Positions 12,601 through 23,935 of a stretch of 64,000 nt of DNA are shown here, piece by piece. Made by a program: the position numbers and the translations under genes. The DNA comes from Tragulus kanchil (Eukaryota; Chordata; Mammalia; Artiodactyla; Tragulidae). Under the pieces are notes generated by a model that saw only the letters and a program-made list of their open reading frames with translations, was not told the DNA's origin and did no database searches. The stretch spans positions 14,226,501 to 14,290,500 of the forward strand of contig JAIOJX010000005.1 of the NCBI GenBank assembly GCA_022376925.1. The letters are read 5' to 3'. Position 1 is the stretch's first letter. Every line of letters begins with the position of its first letter.

Positions 12601-14024
12601 CCCTTACTACTCTTCAGCAATTTCCCAATCTCTCGAAGTATTCATATTACCCTCTTATCTGTAGGATTATATACTAAGAAAGCAAAACAAAACAGCCGCC
12701 ACGGAACTGAACTGAACCCCACAGTCCTTAGAAACTGGGCTTTTTTTTGGGGGGGGGGGGGTTGTTTTCTGGCAGGATCTCCACCACCACCCTACTTCCA
12801 CCCCCCACGAAGGCTCTTACTCAATCTCCCTAGAAAACCTGAACTGTTTCATCGCTTCCAGTCAGCCCCCTCCGTGGTCTGAAATAAAATGAAAGCCCCG
12901 GCCGCGGAGTTGAGGAAGGCGGCCCGAGGGCGGGGGTGGCCCAGGAGGGGTCGCGGCGCGGCGGAGTCAGCCACGGGGCCGCGGCGGGGCCCCCTCCCCA
13001 CCGCCAGGCCCCGGCCGCCCCCTCCCCCGCGGGCGCACGCACTCGCTCACACTCACACTCACGCCGCGCTCCGCCGCCGCCTCACCTCTCGCTCCGCCCG
13101 GCCGGCCCCGTGCCCTGCCCGCGGCGGGACCGGCCTGCGCGCAGCGCTGGAACCACGGAGGAGGCGGCGGCGGCCCGGCCCCGAGCGAGCGAGCGAGCCG
13201 CGGGGCTCCAGGGCGCATCCCCGTCCCCGCAGCGCCGCCGCCGCCTCCCCCTGCCCCTCCTCCCGGCTTCATTCACCCTCCCAGCCGCCGCACGGCCGCT
13301 CACTCCCGGCGCGGGCAGGGCAGCGCCTGCCGCGGCTTCCCGGCTCCGGCCGCGGGCGCTGGCGGGGACGCCGGCCCGGGCTGGGGCGCTCGCGGGCTCC
13401 CGGCTCCGGGCGGCGGCACAGGATCAGGAAGCGGCCGAACCAACAGGGCGGCGGCGGCGGCGGCCCGGGCCGCCACCGCCACTCCGGCCGCGCTCCCGAC
13501 ACCGCACGCCCGCTCCCCAGCGCCCACCCCTCGGTGCCCCCCGGCGCGCCCGCCGCCCGGCGGTGCGCGCAAACTCCCGGCCCGGCCGCGGGCGCGGACC
13601 CTCCCGAGCCTGCAGTCGCACGCCCGGCCAGGCCGGCCTGCGCGGGGAGACCCTGGTCCCGGGGCGCCGAGGCCAGGCGACCCCCCGCGGGAAAGCCCGG
13701 CCCTGCTCGCGACCCGCTCGCTCTCGCCGCCCTCTGCGGGGAGAGGAGGGAAGCGGAGGCAGTGCCAGGAGGGGGCAGCGCGACCCCCGGCCGCCGCCTG
13801 CCCCTACGCCACCTCCCGGGAAGAGGACCAGGCTCTGCGCACCGGCGATCGGACCGGCAGCCACCGGAGTGGGGCGCCGCCGCCGCTCTCCCCGCCCGCC
13901 CGCCCGCGCCCCCCGCCCGGGCGCGCCCCCTCGCCGGGCGGCCCCTGCAGCCCCCCTGCCGGTGGTCCCAGCGCCCACAAACAGGGCTGCCGGCCCGGAG
14001 AGCCGGAGCCGGGGAGGGGTGTAT

Positions 14025-14026
<2 letters not shown>

Positions 14027-14059
<33 letters not shown>
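14027..14059 (+). repeat. (CA)n microsatellite
   Basis: AC dinucleotide repeat within the CpG island. The duplicate is at 15069-15099. Confidence 0.95.
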
Positions 14060-14060
<1 letters not shown>

Positions 14061-14266
14061 CACAACCCGACGCGTCGATTTCCTTCGCTCCTCTTCCAGC
14101 TGTTTTCCGTGCCGCCGAATGGGGTTTGGGGCTTGTTTGCTGGTGGTTGCTTTTGCCCCTCTCGGGAGAGCGGGGTAGGGGGCGTCTGAATCTAAATCAG
14201 GGGAGAACGAGATGGGGGAGGGGGGAGAAAGAACCAGAGGAGGAAAAAAAAAAAATAGCCACTTAC

Positions 14267-14550
14267 TGTAAAGTGTAAATGGATCTGGGGTTGCGTGGGG
14301 AAGGGGGGGCAGAGGGAGAGAAACAGTGTCCTGCGGCTGCTGCAGTTCTGGCGGCTGCTCCACGGGGCTTGTTTTGGATCCCCCTGCAGTGAAACAGGTC
14401 CTGTACGGCTCCGCCACTGTAGTAGAAATGATGTCTGCGGTATACTCTGCTCTCTCCTCCTCCTCCTCCCCCCGCTCCTCTCCCTCCTCCTCCCTCCGCC
14501 CGCCCTCCCTCGCGCTCGCTCGCGCTCGCTTGCCCAGCTCGCTCCAGTAT
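14267..14550 (-). other. Candidate 5' exon with splice donor (duplicate copy)
   Basis: Duplicate of the minus-strand segment at 15307-15590. The donor-like GTAAGT is the complement of 14261-14266. The region nearest the start differs slightly (a shorter CT-rich run). Confidence 0.2.
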
Positions 14551-15066
14551 GTAAATGTGTAATAGAAGCCAAATATGGAGCAGTTGGCTGCCGCCGCCGC
14601 AGCTCAAGGATCCGACTTCGGGGGGGCCGCGGGAGGGCACCCTCCGGCGGGCGGCCGGGCGAGCCGCTCGGAGCACCGCGAGCGCACGGCGCCGCGGCCG
14701 GCCCGCGCCCTTAACCCTTCGGTGCATGCTGCCCGGGCCCGGCAGCCCCCAGGGCGGCGGGCGGCCTTTCCCCGGCCCCGGCTCGGGATCGGGGGACGCG
14801 GGGCGGGAGCGGCGACCGGGACCGGAGGGACAGCGCGACCCCCGGCCGCCGCCTGCCCCTACGCCACCTCCCGGAAGAGGACCAGGCTCTGCGCACCGGC
14901 GATCGGACCGGCAGCCACCGGAGTGGGCGCCGCCGCCGCTCTCCCGCCCGCCCGCCCGCGCCCCCGCCCGGGCGCGCCTCGCCGGGCGGCCCTGCAGCCC
15001 CTGCCGGTGGTCCCAGCGCCCACAACAGGGCTGCCGGCCCGGAGAGCCGGAGCCGGGAGGGTGTAT

Positions 15067-15068
<2 letters not shown>

Positions 15069-15099
<31 letters not shown>
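15069..15099 (+). repeat. (CA)n microsatellite, second copy
   Basis: Duplicate of the tract at 14027-14059. Confidence 0.95.
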
Positions 15100-15100
<1 letters not shown>

Positions 15101-15306
15101 CACAACCCGACGCGTCGATTTCCTTCGCTCCTCTTCCAGCTGTTTTCCGTGCCGCCGAATGGGGTTTGGGGCTTGTTTGCTGGTGGTTGCTTTTGCCCCT
15201 CTCGGGAGAGCGGGGTAGGGGGCGTCTGAATCTAAATCAGGGGAGAACGAGATGGGGGAGGGGGGAGAAAGAACCAGAGGAGGAAAAAAAAAAAATAGCC
15301 ACTTAC

Positions 15307-15590
15307 TGTAAAGTGTAAATGGATCTGGGGTTGCGTGGGGAAGGGGGGGCAGAGGGAGAGAAACAGTGTCCTGCGGCTGCTGCAGTTCTGGCGGCTGCTC
15401 CACGGGGCTTGTTTTGGATCCCCCTGCAGTGAAACAGGTCCTGTACGGCTCCGCCACTGTAGTAGAAATGATGTCTGCGGTATACTCTGCTCTCTCCTCC
15501 TCCTCCTCCCCCCGCTCCTCTCCCCTCCCTCCTCCCTCCGCCCGCCCTCCCTCGCGCTCGCTCGCGCTCGCTTGCTAGCTCGCTCCAGTA
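15307..15590 (-). other. Candidate 5' exon of an unidentified gene
   Basis: Reading the minus strand, a CT/GA-rich leader is followed by less GC-rich sequence that ends in a perfect donor core GTAAGT (complement of 15301-15306). One minus-strand frame is open up to the donor, but it has no in-frame ATG with good context, so this would be 5' untranslated sequence if it is an exon. I do not recognise the predicted peptide. The placement in the middle of a CpG island makes a first exon plausible. It could also be chance, and a plus-strand transcript is equally possible. Confidence 0.25.
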
Positions 15591-16345
15591 TGTAAATGTG
15601 TAATAGAAGCCAAATATGGAGCAGTTGGCTGCCGCCGCCGCAGCTCAAGGATCCGACTTCGGGGGGGCCGCGGGAGGGCACCCTCCGGCGGGCGGCCGGG
15701 CGAGCCGCTCGGAGCACCGCGAGCGCACGGCGCCGCGGCCGGCCCGCGCCCTTAACCCTTCGGTGCATGCTGCCCGGGCCCGGCAGCCCCCAGGGCGGCG
15801 GGCGGCCTTTCCCCGGCCCCGGCTCGGGATCGGGGGACGCGGGGCGGGAGCGGCGACCGGGACCGGAGGGGACAGTTCTTCCAGGTTCGGGAAAGGGGCG
15901 GGGAGCTGAAGCGATGAGGTCATTTTAGCGGTGACCAGTCGGTCCTCGCGCGCCTCCCCGGGTCCCTGCATCTAGTTGAAGGGGACAGGGAGACAGCGGG
16001 GTGCAACTCAGGCATCCTGCAGGACTCTCCAAGGGGTACCGAGCTGCCAATCGGAGCCCATGAAATGCCCTAGGGTCAAGGAGAGGTGGGCCGGGTCCGA
16101 TCCCGACGTGCCCTTCGTCCCGGGCGCGCCGAGAAGCGTCTAAGAGGGCTGACTCCGACCTTCCTGCACGTTAACCCTCAAAACCGGTTTAGCCTCGGCG
16201 TTCCGGAATCCAGCCCGCCGAGCCGCGGGGATTGCCTCGGCGTGCAACTCAGGAAAGTTTTCAGGGTCCCCCGCGTCTGCACGTGCACCCTCACCTTTCC
16301 TGCCCGCGAAAGCGGGTGACCTCCCTGCTCTTTCTCTTCCTGCAG

Positions 16346-16456
16346 GTCCGGAAATCTGCAGATTGGGTATGGCACTACCCAGCTCGACCCCGGGGCAGAC
16401 GACCCGCGCGCTCCTCTAGCCGCTCATTCGGGATCATTCATTTCATCGGAAATGAG
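16346..16456 (+). other. Candidate spliced exon downstream of the CpG island
   Basis: A 20-base pyrimidine tract ending ctcttcctgcag immediately precedes 16346, with a branch-site-like gtgac about 30 bases upstream. At the other end AATGAG is followed by gtaacc. The 111-base segment between is open in one plus-strand frame (37 codons, reading VRKSADWVWHYP... to ...FIGNE), so it would keep phase. I do not recognise the peptide. It may be a non-coding or 5' UTR exon of a transcript starting in the CpG island, or chance. It is duplicated at 17440-17550. Confidence 0.3.
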
Positions 16457-17439
16457 GTAACCCGTGCTGGAGACAGAGAAAGCACACCGAGCATCCGATG
16501 GCAGTTCTCGTGAATCGGCGCGGGAGAACTTCCCCTCGACTCGATTTCTAAGAGCGGGTCTCAACTCCTGGCCACCCGTCCCTCCGCGGGTACCACCGCC
16601 ATGCGTTCGCTGGAAGGGAAGGACGCTTCTTCCGGAGGGGTGGTACCTGGCCAACAAGTGTGGCACCTGGAGGCGAAGTCACAGCCATGCTAAAGGGAGC
16701 TCGGTGCGGCGGCGGTCTCCCGGCTGCAGATCATTCTCGAAGACCGGTAGGTGTCGGGGCAGCATTTGACCTTTTTCAGGTGCTTAGAACCAAATGTCTA
16801 GAAATATGCTTCCCTCCACGTAAGTTTCTCTCTGGAAGCCTCCACTTGACTGCAAGGTGTATTTGAGAAACCTTTTGGCTGAATTTACTTATGATCTAAC
16901 CGTTAGTCACCAACTGAAGCAGGATACAGACTCACCGAGAGAAATGTGTCAGCTTTTAAACAACTGTATTGTAGAGCCAACGTGCTGCAGAAATAAAAAT
17001 AAGCTTCCTAACTAGAAACGTGTAGTGCCCCGGAAATACGTTTTTCTCACGTTTTGAAATACCATGGACATATACATGGCCATTTTAAAAGAACTACTAC
17101 GTTTACTCGTTTCTACAACTTTTTTTTTTTTTTTTTTCACTTAAAAATCAATGATGGTTACAGTTTAAACCTCGGGTTGGTCTAAAGTGACATTATTGGT
17201 CTCATTACAGCCTCTAGTGGACAATTAAAACCGGTTTCCTGAAAAGGCTCTGCCTGGCCATTGTGTTCATGGACAAGCACTATCAAGGTGAAGGTTAATA
17301 TCTCAACCTAACCGGGTAATGCTGTCTTTCCCCCTGGTTGGGCAGAACCGGTTCCTCAAAGGAGTAGAAGCTGTTGGCCCTGCTCAGGGAGCCCCCCCCC
17401 CGAAAGCGGGTGACCTCCCTGCTCTTTCTCTTCCTGCAG

Positions 17440-17550
17440 GTCCGGAAATCTGCAGATTGGGTATGGCACTACCCAGCTCGACCCCGGGGCAGACGACCCG
17501 CGCGCTCCTCTAGCCGCTCATTCGGGATCATTCATTTCATCGGAAATGAG
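17440..17550 (+). other. Candidate spliced exon, second copy
   Basis: Copy of 16346-16456 within the second unit of the duplication, with identical acceptor and donor context. If the duplication is an assembly artefact, only one of the two exists. Confidence 0.25.
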
Positions 17551-18489
17551 GTAACCCGTGCTGGAGACAGAGAAAGCACACCGAGCATCCGATGGCAGTT
17601 CTCGTGAATCGGCGCGGGAGAACTTCCCCTCGACTCGATTTCTAAGAGCGGGTCTCAACTCCTGGCCACCCGTCCCTCCGCGGGTACCACCGCCATGCGT
17701 TCGCTGGAAGGGAAGGACGCTTCTTCCGGAGGGGTGGTACCTGGCCAACAAGTGTGGCACCTGGAGGCGAAGTCACAGCCATGCTAAAGGGAGCTCGGTG
17801 CGGCGGCGGTCTCCCGGCTGCAGATCATTCTCGAAGACCGGTAGGTGTCGGGGCAGCATTTGACCTTTTTCAGGTGCTTAGAACCAAATGTCTAGAAATA
17901 TGCTTCCCTCCACGTAAGTTTCTCTCTGGAAGCCTCCACTTGACTGCAAGGTGTATTTGAGAAACCTTTTGGCTGAATTTACTTATGATCTAACCGTTAG
18001 TCACCAACTGAAGCAGGATACAGACTCACCGAGAGAAATGTGTCAGCTTTTAAACAACTGTATTGTAGAGCCAACGTGCTGCAGAAATAAAAATAAGCTT
18101 CCTAACTAGAAACGTGTAGTGCCCCGGAAATACGTTTTTCTCACGTTTTGAAATACCATGGACATATACATGGCCATTTTAAAAGAACTACTACGTTTAC
18201 TCGTTTCTACAACTTTTTTTTTTTTTTTTTCACTTAAAAATCAATGATGGTTACAGTTTAAACCTCGGGTTGGTCTAAAGTGACATTATTGGTCTCATTA
18301 CAGCCTCTAGTGGACAATTAAAACCGGTTTCCTGAAAAGGCTCTGCCTGGCCATTGTGTTCATGGACAAGCACTATCAAGGTGAAGGTTAATATCTCAAC
18401 CTAACCGGGTAATGCTGTCTTTCCCCCTGGTTGGGCAGAACCGGTTCCTCAAAGGAGTAGAAGCTGTTGGCCCTGCTCAGTGAAGACGT

Positions 18490-18545
18490 ACGCTTTGTGA
18501 GGCAGGTATTATTATTACTGGCCTGTGAATAAACGGAGAACTTCT
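18490..18545 (+). mobile_element. MIR SINE fragment
   Basis: gaggcaggtattattattac followed by an 'aaacggagaac'-type stretch resembles the central MIR core. Short and diverged. Confidence 0.45.
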
Positions 18546-19414
18546 GCTCTTCATTTCAGATTCAGACAGCTTTCATAAAAAAATAAATTCATCTAAAATA
18601 TTTTTATAACAGAAAATATTGGTTGCCATGTTTTTGGCTTAACTGAGATGTTTTCATTCCAACTCCTAATCTGCAGACTGTCCAATCCACCTCCAGTCTA
18701 TTTTTAGACATCTTACATGTAGAGAATTTGGGGTAAGAAAAAGAAAGCTATTAGTTTCATTATTACACTGATGCAAGCCGTTATTTTAACAACCTGTGAC
18801 AAATTAAAACAGTAATTCAGATCAGAGTTAGCCAATTCATTTAAATATTCCCTTAAGGAAGCGAACTATGTTTACTGCCCAAATAGTAAGGACAATAAAT
18901 AAGAACTGTATCATGTACTTAGCCATTAAGGTTAAAGCCATAATCGGCCATTAAAATCTGTAACTATTTCTTCCTGCAAGGTCCAACATAAACATAACAC
19001 TCATGATACAGTTTCATTACCTTTAGTACCGAAATGTATTTTCAGATCGCAATATATTAAATGTACAATCACGACTGGCCCTCATTCTTAAAAAACAATA
19101 CTTTCTCAAGCAAATAACAACTCAGTGAAAGCAGGGTTTTCAAGAAGCTGCAAAGCAACTACGTCATACTATGGGCCTATTCATAAACCTGATAGGATAT
19201 TCATGCAAGCACGTGTTGAACTTTACAACTAAAGGAGATTGAAAAATAAGGCCTGCTGAGCCTTCTTCCCCCTAACCTGTGTTCTGCATTGCTTAGACCC
19301 TCATATCTACTTCACTGTTTCAGTAATGTCTACTTCTCAAGGTTTAAAATGGCCTATCAAGTACATTCTATATCATATAATTACATATCCCATCTTGCTT
19401 CTGAAAGCATAGTC
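18546..19414. other. Single-copy non-coding sequence
   Basis: AT-rich, no named repeat or gene seen. The short plus-strand frame starting at 19289 runs into a MER5 fragment and is not a gene. Confidence 0.5.
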
Positions 19415-19560
19415 TTCGGATTAGCAGCAGCATCTGGAAGCTTTTTAGACAATCAGAATGAAAGTCCCACCCCAGGCCTACTGAATCAGAATGTGTCTTT
19501 TAATTAGCATTCTGCCCCCTCCCCCTAGGACCCCGGAGCACATTATACTATCTGTACTAC
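19415..19560 (-). mobile_element. MER5-type DNA transposon fragment
   Basis: Contains 'agcagcatctgg', 'ccaccccaggcctactgaat' and 'cagaatgtgtctttta', in reverse orientation to the MER5A consensus (a non-autonomous hAT-Charlie element). Confidence 0.7.
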
Positions 19561-20710
19561 AGGAAGCTGTCTAGATGAATTTGGTCACAGTTGCAGAGCC
19601 TGATTCTTGGATTTACTCTCTTTTTTTATTCCCTTTCCCTTGTACTACTTTGCACTTTTCAAATGAAAAATCACAACCTTTTATGCTTTGGTCAAACAGT
19701 CCTGCATTTTAGAAGGGCCCTGATTTATGCACAAATCTGCATCATCATTGCCAAGGGAACACTCTGTAAGGAGTAGACCAGGGTCTTGAACGAGAAGGTT
19801 TTCTTCACGGCAGCAGAGGGAGCACATGAGTGCTTCCTAAAGCCAAGTGAACAGGCCCTCCAAAGTGCAAGAGCTTTTTAATTGTAGAATCTGTCTTCAG
19901 GGGTAGCGGCCTCATATACAGTTCAAAACAAAGACGAGCAAACACACACGGCTCAGCAGCGTGTCACAGCTAAATAACTGAACCGGTTGGACGCTACATA
20001 ATCAGTCGTATAGAGATATCATTATTTCGAGTTCCAGGCTTGAATTCTTAGAGGAAAGTGGGGCTCAGGAGTCATACTTGAAAAAGATGCAGGGAAACAT
20101 AATGATACACAACACGGATTAAGGCAAGCAGGAGTCGCTCTCTTTTCTCTAAAAACCTTGGGGTCAGTTAACCCGATAGGACATGAGGTAAGTTTACTTC
20201 ATTTGGAGTCAATTGCTGAAAGGAGAGGTCCTTCTCAACCGTGTTTACTTTCAAAATCATCTTAGGGGGTTATCTTATGTGTTTGCAGTAGGGAGGATTT
20301 ATGTTTCCATTATATTTATGTAGCTTTTCCTGCTTTTTACACACCTGCCACATTGCATCTTCAAATGCTCCTGGGAGGCTGGATGAGATAGGATATAAAG
20401 CTCAGCCTCAAAAAAGTTTTGGAACGGGCTCATGCCTGAGCAGGACTGAGTCATTTAAATGAGAATAGTAACCCATTGAGTTGTTCAGAAATGAGGCAAT
20501 TAGAGAGGTTAAAGACCTGGAAACATATTCTTTACCGTTTTTAAGATTGTTCAAAGTTATTAGATAGCAATATTTAATACGTGAATATTTAAAGGAGAAA
20601 CTTACAAAGAGAGACAGCCTTCATTCCCAAGCTATGTTTTTATGTGTTCGTCGCTTATTTACCAGCAGCCGTTCATTATGCGTTTACAATAACCAGGCCC
20701 TAAGACTATA
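19561..20710. other. Single-copy non-coding sequence
   Basis: No gene, RNA or clear transposon seen. Mixed composition, without long open frames. Confidence 0.5.
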
Positions 20711-22892
20711 AAAATGAGTAAGACATTTCCACCTGCAAGGAGCTCACAGCAAAACAAATCTTATCTTTTGAAAAATGCCTATTTTTACCATGATGAAACT
20801 TGCAAGATTCATAGCTGATTGTGCCAGTACCTCTCAGAATCAGTATATCGATCAGACTCCCAAATACGAATACTAGGATCATGGAAAATTTGGGTGGGGG
20901 CCAGTCAACTGTGTAAATCACCGGGAAAATTTATTTATAAAGTTAATATTCCTATTTCAAATTTGTAAAACAAACAAAATGTAAAGATACAACATATATT
21001 TTTATCTCATTGCCTTGCCTATTAAAAAAAATCACATAAGCAGATTTAAATGGTCAGCATTTAATTATATCTTCTTCTTAAAAAATTGTTAAAAAGAATT
21101 TCCTGCAGGCTATAGACAGATTTGCCAAATTTCAACCTGCAGCAATTTGTTCTGGTTGTATAATAAATCCACCGGAGTTAACGGAAACACTGACAGCCCT
21201 TTAACCATGGTATTGTAAGGAGGCTGGCGGCCTATGTATGTCATTTAAAAATCTGAGCAAATCATAGTGTGCTTACAAAACCAATATGCTCTCCCAAGAC
21301 TGCACTTCCAGATAAAGCTGGAGAGACCAGAAAAGTAAAATAAGCTAAAAACAAAAGTGAAAACCACTCACAATAGACTCTGAGGTCAGCTCGCCACACC
21401 CAAACTGAAGTCACTGGGCTCTGTGCTTGGCATGGAGACTCTTAAAAGACATGCTTCTGAATCATCTTTCTTGACCCTCTACCAAACTGTAGCAGCACGG
21501 GCTTCTGGGTAATGAAAGTGACATCACCAATAGTCAAGAGTGAAATTGAACTCACTGTGTTTAAACATCTGTCGACAGTTTATGACTTAATGGTACACAC
21601 ACATTAGGCAATGTTAAGTAAGATTCTGTCTACAATTAAAACAAAAATGAGTGCTTTAGCACAGGTCTGTGCTGTTCACTATGATGATTAAGCACATGAG
21701 ATGGGTGGTAATTGTAAAATATATCTTGAATTTTAAAGATTTAGAACATATATGCACAGAGATAAACAGATCTCAATAACTATTATGTTGATTAAATGTT
21801 AAAATGAGTAAGACATTTCCACCTGCAAGGAGCTCACAGCAAAACAAATCTTATCTTTTGAAAATGCCTATTTTACCATGATGAAACTTGCAAGATTCAT
21901 AGCTGATTGTGCCAGTACCTCTCAGAATCAGTATATCGATCAGACTCCCAAATACGAATACTAGGATCATGGAAAATTTGGGTGGGGGCCAGTCAACTGT
22001 GTAAATCACCGGGAAAATTTATTTATAAAGTTAATATTCCTATTTCAAATTTGTAAAACAAACAAAATGTAAAGATACAACATATATTTTTATCTCATTG
22101 CCTTGCCTATTAAAAAAAATCACATAAGCAGATTTAAATGGTCAGCATTTAATTATATCTTCTTCTTAAAAAATTGTTAAAAAGAATTTCCTGCAGGCTA
22201 TAGACAGATTTGCCAAATTTCAACCTGCAGCAATTTGTTCTGGTTGTATAATAAATCCACCGGAGTTAACGGAAACACTGACAGCCCTTTAACCATGGTA
22301 TTGTAAGGAGGCTGGCGGCCTATGTATGTCATTTAAAAATCTGAGCAAATCATAGTGTGCTTACAAAACCAATATGCTCTCCCAAGACTGCACTTCCAGA
22401 TAAAGCTGGAGAGACCAGAAAAGTAAAATAAGCTAAAAACAAAAGTGAAAACCACTCACAATAGACTCTGAGGTCAGCTCGCCACACCCAAACTGAAGTC
22501 ACTGGGCTCTGTGCTTGGCATGGAGACTCTTAAAAGACATGCTTCTGAATCATCTTTCTTGACCCTCTACCAAACTGTAGCAGCACGGGCTTCTGGGTAA
22601 TGAAAGTGACATCACCAATAGTCAAGAGTGAAATTGAACTCACTGTGTTTAAACATCTGTCGACAGTTTATGACTTAATGGTACACACACATTAGGCAAT
22701 GTTAAGTAAGATTCTGTCTACAATTAAAACAAAAATGAGTGCTTTAGCACAGGTCTGTGCTGTTCACTATGATGATTAAGCACATGAGATGGGTGGTAAT
22801 TGTAAAATATATCTTGAATTTTAAAGATTTAGAACATATATGCACAGAGATAAACAGATCTCAATAACTATTATGTTGATTAAATGTTAAAA
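20711..22892 (+). repeat. Tandem duplication 8, offset about 1,090 bases
   Basis: Copy 1 is 20711-21800 and copy 2 is 21801-22892, abutting with no linker. The only differences near the start are A-run and T-run shortenings in copy 2. The unit looks non-repetitive and might include conserved non-coding sequence, but this cannot be judged without alignment. Confidence 0.96.
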
Positions 22893-23154
22893 TGAAAATA
22901 TTCTACACAGATTAAACATATTGTTAATCTACCTGTTTCTTTTCACTTTTTAATATGACTATATAAAATTTACAATGACATGTGTCCATCATATTTCTGA
23001 TGGATGGCCCTGGTAGAGACCGTGGGGCTGGATAGGCACAGGAATTAGTTCCAAGAACCATATTGGAGACCTTTTGCAGTAATAGGTAACTTGGGTATTT
23101 TTCTACCTTCCTGAGGTTTGCCCCTTTTGCCATGTATTACACTGACCTTGAAAA

Positions 23155-23362
23155 GTGAAAGTGTTGGTCTCTTAGTCCTGTCTGACTCTTTGCGACCCCA
23201 TAAACTGGAGCCCACCAGGCTCCTCTGTCTGTAGAATCCTCCAGGCGAGAATAGTAAAAGGTTGCCATTCTTTTCTCCAGAGGATCTTCCTGACCCAGGG
23301 ATGGAACCCAAGTCTCTGCGCTGCAGACAGATTCTTTACCAACTGACCCATCTGGGAAGACC
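23155..23362 (-). mobile_element. Bov-tA SINE
   Basis: Full-length reverse-orientation Bov-tA: ...cctgtctgactctttgcgac... , a body with gttgccattcttttctccag, then ...gggaagacc at the tRNA-like head. Several substitutions against the consensus suggest moderate age. Confidence 0.92.
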
Positions 23363-23581
23363 AACATGGACCTTACCGCTTGTTAAACTGATCTCTGAGA
23401 GTAGGCTGTTGGTCAAGGCATAATCTTGCCAGTAGATGTGCTGTGGGCCAGCAAAACAAAAATTTGTTAGGCTTTAAGTCGGACTAAAAATTTGTTAGAG
23501 TCAGTCTCTCTGGGTGGGGTAGGAGGCGTCCTGAGATACTTTGCCACCCTGAATAGCTGATGGAAAACTTGCTCTGTGTTT

Positions 23582-23935
23582 AAGAAAGCATGGCTTGGGC
23601 TTCCCCTGGTGGTCCAGTGGGTAAGGACACCGCCTTGCAGTGCAAGGGACGCCGGTTCCATCCCTGGCCTGGGAAGATCCCACGTGCCGCGGAGCGGCTG
23701 GACCCATGTGTCCAATTACCGAGCTGGAGCTCTAGGGCGCATGCGCCCAGAGCCAGCGCTCTGCGACAACAGACGCCACCGCGATGGGAGGCCCACAAGA
23801 GCCAAAGAACAAAGACAGATGAAAATAGAGAAATGGAAGACCAATACAAGTGGCCCACCTATCCCCCTCCCTCCCCACCCCACTCCCCCAAAAGATAAAT
23901 AAATAAATAAATAAATAAAAAAGAAAGCATGGCTT
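23582..23935 (+). mobile_element. Young CHR-type SINE with 15-base target-site duplication
   Basis: The element (23597-23920) starts gggcttcccctggtggtcca and ends in (AAAT)n. It is flanked by a perfect 15-base direct repeat aagaaagcatggctt (23582-23596 and 23921-23935). Its body (cgcatgcgcccagagccagc...) keeps CpG sites and is very close to the copy at 42393-42724, so both are recent insertions of one subfamily. Confidence 0.95.

Larger units (their letters stand above)
10586..12773 (+). repeat. Tandem duplication 5, unit about 1,092 bases
   Basis: Copy 1 is 10586-11670 and copy 2 is 11678-12773, with a 7-base linker. The copies differ by a T/C change soon after the start, a missing G, one base within the TG microsatellite, and a much longer T/G run at the end of copy 2 (about 12739-12760). 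The unit is non-coding and reaches to the edge of the CpG island. Confidence 0.96.
13776..15872 (+). repeat. Tandem duplication 6 inside the CpG island, offset about 1,055 bases
   Basis: Copy 1 is 13776-14830 and copy 2 is 14831-15872, abutting. Copy 2 is about 13 bases shorter, mostly through shorter G, C and A runs (for example 13940-14030 versus 14990-15062). This cuts the putative promoter in two and duplicates its core. Confidence 0.96.
12889..16040. promoter_or_regulatory. CpG island / promoter region of an unidentified gene
   Basis: The base composition changes abruptly near 12.89 kb to very GC-rich DNA dense in CpG, with runs of CGG/GCC, GC-box-like ggggcgggg motifs and no CpG loss. 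This contrasts with the AT-rich DNA on both sides and is typical of an unmethylated mammalian promoter. Two GC-rich blocks (about 12.89-14.2 kb and 14.6-15.9 kb) are separated by a less GC-rich strip that is present twice (about 14.06-14.58 and 15.10-15.62 kb) because of the duplication. Long open frames here on both strands lack ATG-led conserved domains, overlap each other and are artefacts of GC-rich DNA without stop codons. The direction of transcription is unresolved. Confidence 0.75.
16307..18480 (+). repeat. Tandem duplication 7, offset 1,094 bases
   Basis: Copy 1 is 16307-17390 and copy 2 is 17401-18480. The linker at 17391-17400 is a C-rich run. The poly-T tract near 17120-17137 is slightly shorter in the second copy (about 18213-18230). 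Confidence 0.96.

Noticed and set aside
12889..15968. Long overlapping open frames (up to 429 codons) on both strands in the GC-rich region
   Set aside because: They overlap in several frames, are rich in P, R, A and G, run through CA repeats (HTHTHT or VCVCVC) and lack domains. GC-rich DNA simply has few stop codons. Some do not start with ATG.
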